DNA of 64,000 nt, taken from an uncultured Clostridium sp. (GTDB lineage: Bacteria; Bacillota; Clostridia; Clostridiales; Clostridiaceae). The notes below the pieces were generated by a model. That model made no database searches. It was not told the origin of the DNA and was given only the letters and a program-made list of their open reading frames with translations. Numbering within the stretch: position 1 is the stretch's first letter; every line of letters starts with the position of its first letter. The stretch is taken from the NCBI GenBank assembly GCA_903789665.1, contig CAIFEX010000003.1, positions 62,001 through 126,000 on the forward strand, in the 5' to 3' direction. Below are positions 18,573 to 27,755 of the stretch, piece by piece. Both the position numbers and the translations under genes were made by a program.

Positions 18573-18684
18573 ATAATTTAAACTTATATTTATAATAGAA
18601 TTTTTTGTAATTGTAAGTTACATTATAAAGCACAATTTTTGGAATGTCAATAGCTTTTCCAGGGCAATAACCGCGTGAATTAGT

Positions 18685-20526
18685 CTAATTATCCAATTTG
18701 ATTTTTTTCTCTTCTAAAAGCATATTTATACATTCTGAAGGCATAGGTTTTCCAAAATAATATCCCTGGATTTTATTGCAGTTTTTCTCTTTTAAATAAC
18801 TGATCTGCTCTTCCATTTCCACACCCTCAGCTACAACTTCCAGTTCCATTTTATGGGCAAGTTCTATTATTTCTCCAGTTATAATATTTTCATAGGACCC
18901 TTTACATATACCGTCTATAAAAGTTTTGTCAATTTTAAGAGTATTGATTGGAATGCTTTTTAAATAATTTAAAGAAGAATATCCGCTTCCAAAATCATCC
19001 AGTGCCACTTTTATCCCCATATCCTTAAGTTCAGTTATCACCTGTAAACTCCAGTCAAAGGATTCCATCATAACACTTTCAGTTATTTCCACTTCCAGAC
19101 ATTCAGGCTTCAAACCCGTTTCTTTCAAAGTGTCCCTAACCGTATCTATAAAATTATTATCTTTAAGCTGCACCGTAGAGACATTTACGGATATGAAATC
19201 ATAAGAATAACCTTTGTTTTTCCACAATTTATTTTGCATACAGGCAGTTTTGAGGACCCAGTCACCTATGGGAACTATGAGACCTGTTTCCTCGGCAAGA
19301 CTTATAAACTTCTGTGGCATAACCCAGCCTAATTTCGGGCTATCCCATCTAATCAAAGCTTCAAAGCCGACTATGTCCCGGGTCTTGATATCAACCTGGG
19401 GCTGATAATACAAAATAAATTCATTGTTTTTTAAAGCTTTTCTCAATTCCCTTTCCAATTCCGTCTTTTCCAAGATTTCATCGTACATGTACTTTTCAAA
19501 TATTACATATGAATTTTTGCTTGTCAACTTAGCTCTATTCAATGCTACATCCACATTTCTTAGCAGCTTTGCAACTTTTCTTCCGTCTTTAGGAAAAACT
19601 GTTATTCCTATGTTAACTGAAACCAGAACTTCATTTCCGCTAAAAACCCACAGACCACTTATGTCGTCGATTATATGTTGAGCTAAATTCTCCAATTCTA
19701 TTCTGCCATTTATTTCTCGTTTTAAAAGTAAAAAACCATCTCCGCCAGTTCTCGAAACCATTCCGATCTTCATTTTTCTCAAAGTATTCCCTATTTTCTT
19801 TAACAGCTTGTCACCATACTCGTATCCAAAAATGTCATTTATACTTTTAAAATTATTTAACTCAATTTGAAATATTGAAAAGTTGTCCTCGGGATACATT
19901 TCAATTTGTTTTTCAATTTTTTCCGTAAAATAATTGAAATTATACAGTTTTGTCAGTTTGTCATAATAAGCTATTTTCTTCATTTCATTATAGTGAAGCT
20001 TAAAATTACAATATACCTTATACAACTCGTTGTACATACCGTAAAACTTCTTATAATCTCTGCCTAAAATATTATTTCTATATTCAAGTTCAGCCAATAT
20101 GGTAAATTCATTGTAAAAAAAGTTTATGATTTCATTTATATTTTTTTTTGAAACAACAGGTATTCTAATATTTCCCCTAAAACATCTAAAATTTTTATTT
20201 TTATGATTCCCTTCAAGAAATATCGGATTCAGAAAAACTGTTGCAGCACGTTTTCCATTTACAACTATAGGTATACCTATATAAACCAGGCCGTTTTTAT
20301 CCCTATAAACACCTAATTCATTTCCCCTATTAATCTGGGAAAGTATCTGTTTTTCATGAATTTCAAATTTTAAACAGGATACATTGTATATATATCCATC
20401 GGCATATTTCACCAAACAGGATACACCTGTCATGTGAAAAAAATTTTCCATTAAATCTTCAAAATTATGCCCGCTAATTATATCAGGTAACCTATACCTA
20501 TATCCCACATTAACACCAACTTTCAT
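18685..20526 (-). CDS. PocR-GGDEF-EAL protein, probable c-di-GMP phosphodiesterase
   Basis: 613 residues. A PocR-like sensory domain (about 10-150), a linker, a GGDEF-like domain (about 183-345) and an EAL domain (about 355-605). The GGDEF active site is degenerate: GGDGF at 261-265, and the first metal Asp is replaced by Glu222 in IELNNFKSIND. The EAL domain keeps EAL (389-391), ITESVMM, LDDFGSGYSSL (509-519) and KIDKTFI. So it probably hydrolyses c-di-GMP, with the GGDEF part as a regulatory GTP site. PocR domains bind small molecules such as hydrocarbon derivatives. No membrane segment. Confidence 0.86.
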   Translation of the reverse strand: MKVGVNVGYRYRLPDIISGHNFEDLMENFFHMTGVSCLVKYADGYIYNVSCLKFEIHEKQILSQINRGNELGVYRDKNGLVYIGIPIVVNGKRAATVFLNPIFLEGNHKNKNFRCFRGNIRIPVVSKKNINEIINFFYNEFTILAELEYRNNILGRDYKKFYGMYNELYKVYCNFKLHYNEMKKIAYYDKLTKLYNFNYFTEKIEKQIEMYPEDNFSIFQIELNNFKSINDIFGYEYGDKLLKKIGNTLRKMKIGMVSRTGGDGFLLLKREINGRIELENLAQHIIDDISGLWVFSGNEVLVSVNIGITVFPKDGRKVAKLLRNVDVALNRAKLTSKNSYVIFEKYMYDEILEKTELERELRKALKNNEFILYYQPQVDIKTRDIVGFEALIRWDSPKLGWVMPQKFISLAEETGLIVPIGDWVLKTACMQNKLWKNKGYSYDFISVNVSTVQLKDNNFIDTVRDTLKETGLKPECLEVEITESVMMESFDWSLQVITELKDMGIKVALDDFGSGYSSLNYLKSIPINTLKIDKTFIDGICKGSYENIITGEIIELAHKMELEVVAEGVEMEEQISYLKEKNCNKIQGYYFGKPMPSECINMLLEEKKIKLDN

Positions 20527-20637
20527 ACATTACATCTTTTTTCTGTTCACAACCTTGCTCTGACAAATACTGCAACTATGTTTACACTAATATCAAACTG
20601 CCATAGGACATAGTTAATTATATCTGGGTATTTTTCC

Positions 20638-21816
20638 TTAATCGAACTTCATATTTTTAAATTTATCCTTAAACAAATCTCCCAGAGTAACCCCGCTATC
20701 GGAATTGTCTGAATATCCCTTAAAGTTTCCCTTAGAATTGTCTGAGGCATCTTTTATGCTGAGAGACATTCTATTGGCTTTTGCATTTATATTGAGTATT
20801 TTTACCTTTACCACATCACCTACATTTAAAACATCTGAAGGCTTTGCAATATGATCCTGGGATATTTCAGATATATGCACAAATCCCTCCAGTCCGTCTT
20901 CAATCTCTACAAAAGCACCTATATTTATGACTTTAGTTACAGTTCCCTGAACTACATCATTCACCTTATACTTCTCATCAACATCATTCCACGGATTATC
21001 CTCTTCACGTTTCATAGAAAGTGAAATTCTATTCTTCCCCCTATCTGCATCTATTACGGAAACTTTAACATGATCTCCTTCGGACACTACCTCTGAAGGA
21101 TTTTTTATTCTCTTCCATGAGAGCTGGGATATATGCACTAGACCCTCTACACCGCCTAAATCAACAAATGCTCCAAATCCTGTGACTCTGCTGACAGTTC
21201 CCTCCATCTCATCACCTTTTTTTATATTGTTCCACAGCTGTTCCGCTTTCTTTTCAGCCTCCAATTGTTCAACTTCTTTTCTTGACAGCACAATATTATG
21301 TCTATTTTTATCCAGTTCAATCACCTTTACAGTCAGTGTCTTATCTAAAAAGTCGCTTAGATTTTTTACATATCTTATTGAAAGTTGAGATGCCGGTATA
21401 AAAGCTTTAAAATTATAAAGATCCGCCAGTACCCCTCCCTTTACCACTTCTTTTACAGTCACGTCAAAAGTCTCACCATTTTTAAAGGAGTTTTCAATCT
21501 TATTCCAGCCTCTTATTTCATCGGCCTTTATCTTTGAAAGCATCAATTTATCTTCGCCTTTGTTAAGTTCCACTATATATACGTATATTTCATCTCCGGC
21601 TTTTAAAAGACCTTCCATGTTTGCATTTTCATCACTACATGTTTCACTCTTAGGCAGCACTCCATCCACCATATATCCGATATCCACTACAGCTTCTTTA
21701 TCATTTACGGAAATTACCTTTCCCTTTACTATCTCTCCATTTTTTACATTTCCCATAGTTGAATCAATTTGATCAATAACTTCATTCATTGAATTTACTT
21801 CTTTATCACTAGCCAT
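20638..21816 (-). CDS. S1 RNA-binding domain protein (ribosomal protein S1 homologue)
   Basis: 392 residues with four S1 domains at about 26-98, 112-181, 198-271 and 284-357, plus a glycine/serine-rich tail. The third and fourth carry the canonical GFGAFVDLGGVEGLVHISQLS pattern. Such firmicute proteins bind mRNA and may assist translation or RNA turnover. The start at 21816 (MASDKEV) has AAGGGAGAG 8 nt upstream; the in-frame ATG at 21837 overlaps that site and is unlikely. Confidence 0.85.
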   Translation of the reverse strand: MASDKEVNSMNEVIDQIDSTMGNVKNGEIVKGKVISVNDKEAVVDIGYMVDGVLPKSETCSDENANMEGLLKAGDEIYVYIVELNKGEDKLMLSKIKADEIRGWNKIENSFKNGETFDVTVKEVVKGGVLADLYNFKAFIPASQLSIRYVKNLSDFLDKTLTVKVIELDKNRHNIVLSRKEVEQLEAEKKAEQLWNNIKKGDEMEGTVSRVTGFGAFVDLGGVEGLVHISQLSWKRIKNPSEVVSEGDHVKVSVIDADRGKNRISLSMKREEDNPWNDVDEKYKVNDVVQGTVTKVINIGAFVEIEDGLEGFVHISEISQDHIAKPSDVLNVGDVVKVKILNINAKANRMSLSIKDASDNSKGNFKGYSDNSDSGVTLGDLFKDKFKNMKFD

Positions 21817-21953
21817 TAAAATATCTCTCCCTTTCATTCATACTCACATTATTATACATAGTCAACAGTTATATTTTAACACATAATAGCTGTAAAACTA
21901 AACTTTAACTGCAATTTTCGATAATTATCACATATTTTTGACCTGATTAAAAT

Positions 21954-22922
21954 TCATGCAGTCCAAATATCTTTATAACTTCTGTATCCCAAAACCGAAT
22001 CCGCATTTTTTATTGCTCTTACAATGGCCCTTTCCACAACCTTGGCAGCCAAAAATCCGGCTACACTCAAATCCGACTTTACTTTTCCGGTAGCCATGGT
22101 AAATATAGTATCTCCATCAAACATAGAGTGGGCGGGTCTAATAGCTCTTCCATATCCATCCTGGGCCATGGACGCCATTTTATTCATCTCGGATTTTGTA
22201 AAATCACCATTGGTAACAACTACTCCAATAGTAGTATTCCCGCTAAACATATTTTTTTTCTCCGAGTACATATTTAACATTACCTTTTCTGTATTCACAA
22301 AGGACTTTTTATCTTTCCCCAAAGCACCTGCTATTATACTTCCGCTTCCACTGTCTATTATATCTCCAAGACAATTTACTGCAACTACTGCACCAATTTT
22401 AAGATCTCCTATTTGAAGAGCGAAAGAACCAAGTCCTCCCTTCATGGCATATTCATCTCCGAGTATCTTACCCACAGTTGCCCCCGTTCCTGCACCTACA
22501 CTGCCATTTTTGCATAAATTCAATTCGGAATTTATACACGCTTCATATCCCATGGACTTATCAGGCCTTATCCTATAATCGCCTATATTCAAATCAAACA
22601 GTACAGCTCCACAAACTATGGGAACCTTTGTAACACTCACATCAAATCCTATGCTTCTTTCCTCCAAATACTGCATCACACCACCTGCCGCATCCAGTCC
22701 AAAAGCACTGCCACCCGTAAGAACTACAGCATGTATTTTATCCACCAAATTAACAGGATTCAATAGATCCGTTTCACGTGTACCTGGAGAACCACCTCTA
22801 ACATCCACTCCCGCAGATGCACCTTTTTCACATATAACTACGGTACAGCCTGTAGGTCCTTTTAATTTTTCTGCATTTCCTATTTTTATCCCACCTATAT
22901 CATTCAGCAAAATTTCCCTCAT
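21954..22922 (-). CDS. P1 family (DmpA-like) peptidase
   Basis: 322 residues of the DmpA/L-aminopeptidase (S58) family, an Ntn-like fold that self-cleaves to expose its N-terminal nucleophile. Family blocks are GCTVVICEKGASAGVDVRGG, VVLTGGSAFGLDAAGGVM, VGAGTGATVGK and GAVVAVNCLGDIID. The cysteine in VNCLG near the processing region, where many members have Ser or Thr, is worth checking. The ATG at 22922 has GGAGGT upstream; the longer form has no ribosome site. A short gap separates it from the S1 gene. Confidence 0.82.
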   Translation of the reverse strand: MREILLNDIGGIKIGNAEKLKGPTGCTVVICEKGASAGVDVRGGSPGTRETDLLNPVNLVDKIHAVVLTGGSAFGLDAAGGVMQYLEERSIGFDVSVTKVPIVCGAVLFDLNIGDYRIRPDKSMGYEACINSELNLCKNGSVGAGTGATVGKILGDEYAMKGGLGSFALQIGDLKIGAVVAVNCLGDIIDSGSGSIIAGALGKDKKSFVNTEKVMLNMYSEKKNMFSGNTTIGVVVTNGDFTKSEMNKMASMAQDGYGRAIRPAHSMFDGDTIFTMATGKVKSDLSVAGFLAAKVVERAIVRAIKNADSVLGYRSYKDIWTA

Positions 22923-22949
22923 TTTTAACCTGCACCTCCATATTATATT

Positions 22950-22982
22950 ATAAAACCCCAAGCTGGTAAAAGCTCAGGGTTG
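22950..22982 (-). terminator. Terminator after ECF S component gene
   Basis: AACCC..AGCT / AGCT..GGGTT stem on the minus strand followed by TTTATAATA, 31 nt after the stop at 23013. Confidence 0.6.
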
Positions 22983-23012
22983 ATTTTACACTTGATTTAA
23001 TTAAAAACAAGT

Positions 23013-23603
23013 CTACTTATGTCTTATTTTAAAAACGGCAGTAACAACAGATGCCGTAATAAGCACGGATAAAATCATTTCTGGTATTCCATTTGTAAAG
23101 GCCACTGCCAATATACCCTTTTTAGCCGCACTCAAGCTTATATTCAATGCTTTTGAATAAGGCTCCAGATATATAAGATATATCATTCCCAGTACACCAA
23201 CCGTATTTATCAATGAACCGGCTGCAGCAGCTATACCTACAGAAAAAACCCTTCTCTTTATTTTTATAGCTTTAAATACATAATAGCTTCCTATTCCTAT
23301 AAGCACTCTCGGTAAAACCGATACCAGAGGGTTCATAAATACAAAAGAAACAGGTGAAGGTGTAGTTATAGACTGAATCACACTGAATATACCAAAAATA
23401 AGCCCCACCATGGAACCTACCAACGGTCCCTCCAAAATAGCACCTATTATAACTGGAATATGCATTATAGTAGCTTTTACCGGTGGAATAGGTATAAAAC
23501 CAAGTCCTGTTACGCCAAGTACGACAGAAATTGCAGATAACATGCCGATTATAGTAATCTTTCTAACGGTCAGCTTTGACCATTCATTAACTTGTCTTTC
23601 CAT
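23013..23603 (-). CDS. ECF transporter S component (PF12822-like), substrate unknown
   Basis: 196-residue membrane protein with about six hydrophobic segments. The N-terminal block KLTVRKITIIGMLSAISVVL and the re-entrant IMHIPVIIGAILEGPLVG are typical of substrate-specific subunits that dock on an EcfAA'T module. The cbiQ/cbiO pair nearby serves cobalt and has its own CbiM. The ligand (pantothenate or another vitamin are possibilities) cannot be set from sequence. GGAGG lies before the ATG, and an unusual six-codon reading frame precedes it (23619-23639). Confidence 0.78.
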   Translation of the reverse strand: MERQVNEWSKLTVRKITIIGMLSAISVVLGVTGLGFIPIPPVKATIMHIPVIIGAILEGPLVGSMVGLIFGIFSVIQSITTPSPVSFVFMNPLVSVLPRVLIGIGSYYVFKAIKIKRRVFSVGIAAAAGSLINTVGVLGMIYLIYLEPYSKALNISLSAAKKGILAVAFTNGIPEMILSVLITASVVTAVFKIRHK

Positions 23604-23752
23604 AATTTTCCTCCGTTGTTATTCATTACGATATAACACGGAAACCTCCTTCAAAAAAATTTTAGTTCAGTTTTTTTATAAATACCGACGATTTTATTCT
23701 ATCACTTTTATCAAAAAGTTCAATAAATCAGTTAAAAAAAACACAATATCTT

Positions 23753-25270
23753 TTAACCCCTGCGTATTGGGAATCCCCCATTAAAATATTCCTCGGGATA
23801 CAATAAATCTATAACTTTACTTCTGCTGCACTTTCCTTTCTCCATAAATACATCAGGTATCCCGCTCAAATTTACCCTTATATTCTCCAGTGGAAATATA
23901 TCACATATATTATCTATACACTCTGCCGCAGAATTATTTCTTGATTTTTTTATATATTCCAATATGTTCTTCCCCTTTAGCCAACCCGAGTTTTCATATT
24001 CTTTGTCATAATTCAATATGGTGCATTTCAGTTTATGTTTATCGCTGCCGGATATAGAGGACATAAAAAAAGTTTTAACCATAATATCGTCTATAGGCAG
24101 ACTATACCCCGCAAAAATTATATGTTTTGCATTTTTCATAAGAAGTCCCATTTCAGTCTTAAGTTCTTCTAAAATAGGGGCATTTCTCTTCTTTGAAAGG
24201 CTCTGTATTATGAGATTCATATCATATGGATAAGTTATCTGGCCGCAGTAGGGACATTCTATGGCACCTCTCTCATACAACTTCTCCTTCTCAGTGGTGT
24301 ATTTCCAATTTTTCTGAAGAGGTTTTAAAATGGACGGTCCAAAAATTTCGGTAGACAGCCTATCCCATTTTTCTGCAAAGCTTATTATCGATTTGCCGCA
24401 TTCAGGACAAATCCTAGTTCCAAACATACCGTGTGGAAATAGTATTTTCCCTATTCTTATTATCCTAGAAGGATAATTATAATCATTTATGCTCTTACAT
24501 TGAGGCTCATCTGTAACATAACATATACCTGACTCACCATCATCCAGCTGGGTAGAAGATATCTGGGTTCCAAAATCATCGTAAAGCTGTAATTTTAAGC
24601 CATCTTTCAATTTAATCGGATTCTGGTTTCTCTCCTTGTGTACATTAAATAGATTCCAGAGAATTACAGGATCCCAGTTAAAAGATATTATGGCATAGGA
24701 AAAAAGATAAAAACGTCTTGTATTTCTCTTATAATTTCTGTTTTCAAATGCCTGTGCTTCTTCTATCATGAGATCAGTAAGCACTTTTGCAAACTCATAA
24801 TAAGGTTCCATTTTTTCTCTATCCGTGTAACCTGGAACATTTTGAATGCTAAATCTCTCCAATTCTTCAATAATCAAAATAAGGCATCTCCTAGCTGCCT
24901 TGACCCTCTCTGCCCTCAAAAATTGTGTTCTTCCATTTACAAAAGCATTGAATCCCATATTGTTGTCAATAAGTTGATCAAGCAGGGTGAAAAGTTCATG
25001 CATATTGATCTTGTTATTTGTATTTACTATGGCTTCAAGGGCCCTTAAATCATATATCTCTGATATTTTTGAATCTTCAATCAGATCCTCAACAATCAAT
25101 TTTTTAAAGGCACCGGCCAGTTTTTCGTTTTTCCCTTTCAAAAAAGAAAAATCGCCTCTACTAATTTTTGAAATAAGCTGCATCAACTCCTTGGTTGCAT
25201 GGAGCCCCAGGCTTTTAGTTGCACCGGCTCCCCAGAGTATAACGGTTTCAGGCCAATATTTCTCAGACAT
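23753..25270 (-). CDS. SIR2-like protein with zinc-ribbon insertion
   Basis: 505 residues. The N-terminus VILWGAGATKSLGL (GAGAT at 14-18) is a Rossmann NAD-binding entry like that of SIR2-type proteins. It is followed by ISFNWDPVI (195-203, in the place of the TTNYD motif), LFPHG with His280, and GYSLPIDD (388-395), the C-terminal SIR2-like signature. Two CxxC pairs (Cys288/291 and Cys339/342) form a zinc ribbon. SIR2-like proteins of this size often act as NAD+ hydrolases in anti-phage systems, but no defence partner is adjacent. Possibly its own promoter lies in 25280-25320; a cobalamin riboswitch lies upstream behind two terminators. Confidence 0.7.
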   Translation of the reverse strand: MSEKYWPETVILWGAGATKSLGLHATKELMQLISKISRGDFSFLKGKNEKLAGAFKKLIVEDLIEDSKISEIYDLRALEAIVNTNNKINMHELFTLLDQLIDNNMGFNAFVNGRTQFLRAERVKAARRCLILIIEELERFSIQNVPGYTDREKMEPYYEFAKVLTDLMIEEAQAFENRNYKRNTRRFYLFSYAIISFNWDPVILWNLFNVHKERNQNPIKLKDGLKLQLYDDFGTQISSTQLDDGESGICYVTDEPQCKSINDYNYPSRIIRIGKILFPHGMFGTRICPECGKSIISFAEKWDRLSTEIFGPSILKPLQKNWKYTTEKEKLYERGAIECPYCGQITYPYDMNLIIQSLSKKRNAPILEELKTEMGLLMKNAKHIIFAGYSLPIDDIMVKTFFMSSISGSDKHKLKCTILNYDKEYENSGWLKGKNILEYIKKSRNNSAAECIDNICDIFPLENIRVNLSGIPDVFMEKGKCSRSKVIDLLYPEEYFNGGFPIRRG

Positions 25271-25337
25271 GATCTTATCCTTCCTTTCAGAAACACTTGA
25301 TATTATTATAAACCAATGTTACAATATTTAAAATATA

Positions 25338-25379
25338 AAAAATGCACCTATTTATCCATGACAAACAAGTGCATTTTTA
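25338..25379 (-). terminator. Second terminator between cobalamin riboswitch and SIR2-like gene
   Basis: AAAAATGCAC / GTGCATTTTT arms flank a 20-nt loop, with T-rich sequence following on the minus strand. Confidence 0.65.
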
Positions 25380-25413
25380 AAGGGATTAGATATGTTTAAG
25401 TTAACACCAACAT

Positions 25414-25446
25414 ATATAAAAAGGGACTTCTTTTGGAAGTCCCTAA
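25414..25446 (-). terminator. Expression-platform terminator of cobalamin riboswitch 1
   Basis: Perfect 9-bp stem AGGGACTTC / GAAGTCCCT (25422-25430 with 25436-25444), then TTTTTATATA on the minus strand. Confidence 0.82.
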
Positions 25447-25527
25447 TTACCACACTACAAAACTCTGTCACTAAAAATAACAGCAGTATTACAATTGATA
25501 AATCCTTCCCTCCGAAAGATTACTACA

Positions 25528-25690
25528 TACCTAGACACAGGCAGGTCTCCTGACTATCGGTTCATCCTTTTTTCCCTTCCCAGAAACTTTCCAGTGGAAT
25601 CCAAAATCGTCACCTTATACAGTAGCGGGGGCTGTAAGGGTATCTCACCCTATTCCCTTTTAATTATCAACTAAACCTTATGCCTTTTTA
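25528..25690 (-). promoter_or_regulatory. Cobalamin riboswitch 1 (apparently orphan)
   Basis: The minus strand contains GGGTGAGATACCCTTACAGCC, GCTACTGTA, CCACTGG, GGGAAGGG and GTCAGGAGACCTGCCTGTG, the B12-box core in order. A TTGACG-N17-TATAAT promoter starts it (25735-25707) and two terminators follow. The next gene is the SIR2-like protein 150 nt further on; no cobalamin-related gene is directly downstream. Confidence 0.92.
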
Positions 25691-25706
25691 TTAAGTTATA
25701 TTCTAT

Positions 25707-25735
25707 ATTATATACTTACTGTCCATATTCGTCAA
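25707..25735 (-). promoter_or_regulatory. Promoter of cobalamin riboswitch 1
   Basis: TTGACG (25735-25730), 17-nt spacer, TATAAT (25712-25707); transcription start expected near 25700, just before the aptamer. Confidence 0.82.
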
Positions 25736-25762
25736 GTGAAATTTTTTTTACATTCACGTTTT

Positions 25763-25960
25763 TTACTTAAGTCCCTCTTCATAGGACTGTATCATTTTCT
25801 TTACCATCTGTCCTCCGATGGATCCTGCTTCTCTAGATGTAATATCTCCATTATATCCATTTTTCAAACTTACTCCTACTTCTCTAGCTGCCTCCATTTT
25901 AAATCTATCAAGAGCTTCTTTTGCGTCTGGAACTAAAGATTTTCTTCCATTGCTTGCCAT
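25763..25960 (-). CDS. Small acid-soluble spore protein, alpha/beta type
   Basis: 65-residue spore-core DNA-binding protein that protects DNA and is degraded at germination. The germination-protease site is visible as KMEAAREVGV, and the C-terminal block NGYNGDITSREAGSIGGQMVKKMI is the family signature. The ATG at 25960 has AAAGGAGGA 7 nt upstream; an ATG eight codons earlier lacks a site. Monocistronic; probably under forespore sigma factor G, though I could not identify its promoter with confidence. Confidence 0.95.
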   Translation of the reverse strand: MASNGRKSLVPDAKEALDRFKMEAAREVGVSLKNGYNGDITSREAGSIGGQMVKKMIQSYEEGLK

Positions 25961-26069
25961 ATTAATTCCTCCTTTTATCCACATAGATTTTTTATTGAAG
26001 TATTTTATTAATTGTGTATTTAGAGTTTATGCATTTCGTAATTTTATAAACTATTAAATTAATAGCAAA

Positions 26070-26110
26070 TATGAAAAAATCACTGAAATCTTGTTAAAAA
26101 TTCCAGTGAC
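26070..26110 (-). terminator. Terminator of cbiMNQO operon
   Basis: TCACTG..AA / TT..CAGTGA stem on the minus strand followed by TTTTTTC. Confidence 0.7.
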
Positions 26111-26116
26111 AGTACA

Positions 26117-26944
26117 TCATTTTTTATTTTCTAAAACATTCTTAGCTTGTCCAATAGTAAGAGGAAGGGTATCAACTTTTAATACTCCATCTTTCTCCAG
26201 TATTTCAACAAGATGGGCTACTCTTGGAAGCCTTAAATTAATTTTCCGAATAAGCTCCTTCTGATTAAATACTTCCTTGGTAGTGCCTCCCATCACAATA
26301 CTTCCCTTATCCAAAAGATACACTGTATCAGCTAAAAGGGGAACTGTATCTACATCATGTGTTGCAAAGATCAGGGTAATTCCAAGTTTTTCATTTATTG
26401 AATCCAAAAGCTTAATTAATTTATATACCCCTCTTGGATCAAGAGCTGCGGTAGGTTCGTCCAATACCATAACTTGAGGTTTCATCGCAAGAACACTTGC
26501 GAGAGCAATCCTCTTTTTCTGTCCTCCGCTTAAATTATGCGGGCTCTTATCATCATATCCTGTCATTCCAACCACTTTTAATGCCCATGCTATGGTATCC
26601 TCCAGCTTTTTTCCCTTCATTCCCATATTTAAAAGTCCATAGGCTATTTCCTGACGAACTGTGGAATTAAAAAGTTGATCATCGGAATCCTGAAATACCA
26701 TACCTACCATCTGCCTTATTTTGGCCAAGTTTTTTTTGCATACCTGCAGTCCGTCTATTGTAATAGTACCTGATTTAGGTTTTGAAATTCCATTAAACAG
26801 GTGAAAAAGTGTCGACTTGCCTGCACCATTTGGTCCTAGTATTGCCACTTTCTCACCTTTTTCTATCTTCATATTAACATTTCTAAGTGCCATGCTGCCG
26901 TCACCATAGGCATAGCTGACATCATCCACTTCAATAAGTGACAT
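26117..26944 (-). CDS. cbiO: Cobalt ECF transporter ATPase CbiO
   Basis: 275-residue ABC ATPase that powers cobalt import. Walker A GPNGAGKST (37-45), signature LSGGQKKRIALA, Walker B VMVLDEPTAALDP, His switch in FATHD. It is the last gene of cbiM-N-Q-O, 13 nt after cbiQ, behind an AAAGGAGAA site. A C-terminal extension follows the ATPase core, as usual for CbiO. Confidence 0.93.
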   Translation of the reverse strand: MSLIEVDDVSYAYGDGSMALRNVNMKIEKGEKVAILGPNGAGKSTLFHLFNGISKPKSGTITIDGLQVCKKNLAKIRQMVGMVFQDSDDQLFNSTVRQEIAYGLLNMGMKGKKLEDTIAWALKVVGMTGYDDKSPHNLSGGQKKRIALASVLAMKPQVMVLDEPTAALDPRGVYKLIKLLDSINEKLGITLIFATHDVDTVPLLADTVYLLDKGSIVMGGTTKEVFNQKELIRKINLRLPRVAHLVEILEKDGVLKVDTLPLTIGQAKNVLENKK

Positions 26945-26957
26945 AAATTATTCTCCT

Positions 26958-27737
26958 TTAAATAAATATATTTACAAGAATTAAAACCAACAATAAAACC
27001 GCTATTAAAATTCCAAAGCGAAAATCTTTAACCGGAACAGGATAAGTAAAAAACTTGGCTTGTTTACTATCTTCGTTATATCCCCTCGAAAGCATGGCAT
27101 TATAGACTCTCACACTTCTATCCAGGGATTCTATCATGACATACACCGCTATTTTTCCTGTATCTTCTATGCGCCTCAGCCAGCTGGATCTATCTCCCAT
27201 ACGGCTCAGTTGGGCGTGTCTCATATTTTTTCCCGTATCCTCAATTATGAATATATACCTGTACATCATATCAGCCAAATCTATTATAATTGAGGGAACT
27301 TTAAGTATCCTGAGTGTCTCAAGTATTTCAATCATAGGAGTGCAAAAGGAAAGTATACATGCCAAGCTAACTGCTGCCATTATTCTGAGCATCAACAAAA
27401 TTCCAAGTGATAGTCCCTCGCTGTATATGTTCAAATGATAGGCTCCAATGGGAATATAGGTCAAAACAGTTTCCCCATTTGTAAAAAGTACACTTACAAA
27501 TACAAGCCATGCTATACTAAATGGTATTAAAAGCCTTTTTATAAGCCTCTTCCAGGGAATACCCAAAGTATAATATCCAATTATAGACAGTACCCACAAA
27601 AACACTATGAGGTACCATTTGGAAAGAAAAGTTGTTATTACAATTGCACTTAGAAACAATACGGTCTTTACCCTTCCGTCCAAACGATGTAAAAAACTTT
27701 TATTTTTAGATATCCTTCCAAATGAAGATAGTTCCAT
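26958..27737 (-). CDS. cbiQ: Cobalt ECF transporter T component CbiQ
   Basis: 259-residue membrane protein with about five to six hydrophobic segments. The cytoplasmic coupling helices carry the ARG-like signatures RHAQLSRMGD and YNAMLSRGYN that contact the ATPase. It follows cbiN and precedes cbiO in the cobalamin-riboswitch operon. Confidence 0.92.
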   Translation of the reverse strand: MELSSFGRISKNKSFLHRLDGRVKTVLFLSAIVITTFLSKWYLIVFLWVLSIIGYYTLGIPWKRLIKRLLIPFSIAWLVFVSVLFTNGETVLTYIPIGAYHLNIYSEGLSLGILLMLRIMAAVSLACILSFCTPMIEILETLRILKVPSIIIDLADMMYRYIFIIEDTGKNMRHAQLSRMGDRSSWLRRIEDTGKIAVYVMIESLDRSVRVYNAMLSRGYNEDSKQAKFFTYPVPVKDFRFGILIAVLLLVLILVNIFI

Positions 27738-27755
27738 AATTCATTCTTCCTCTAA

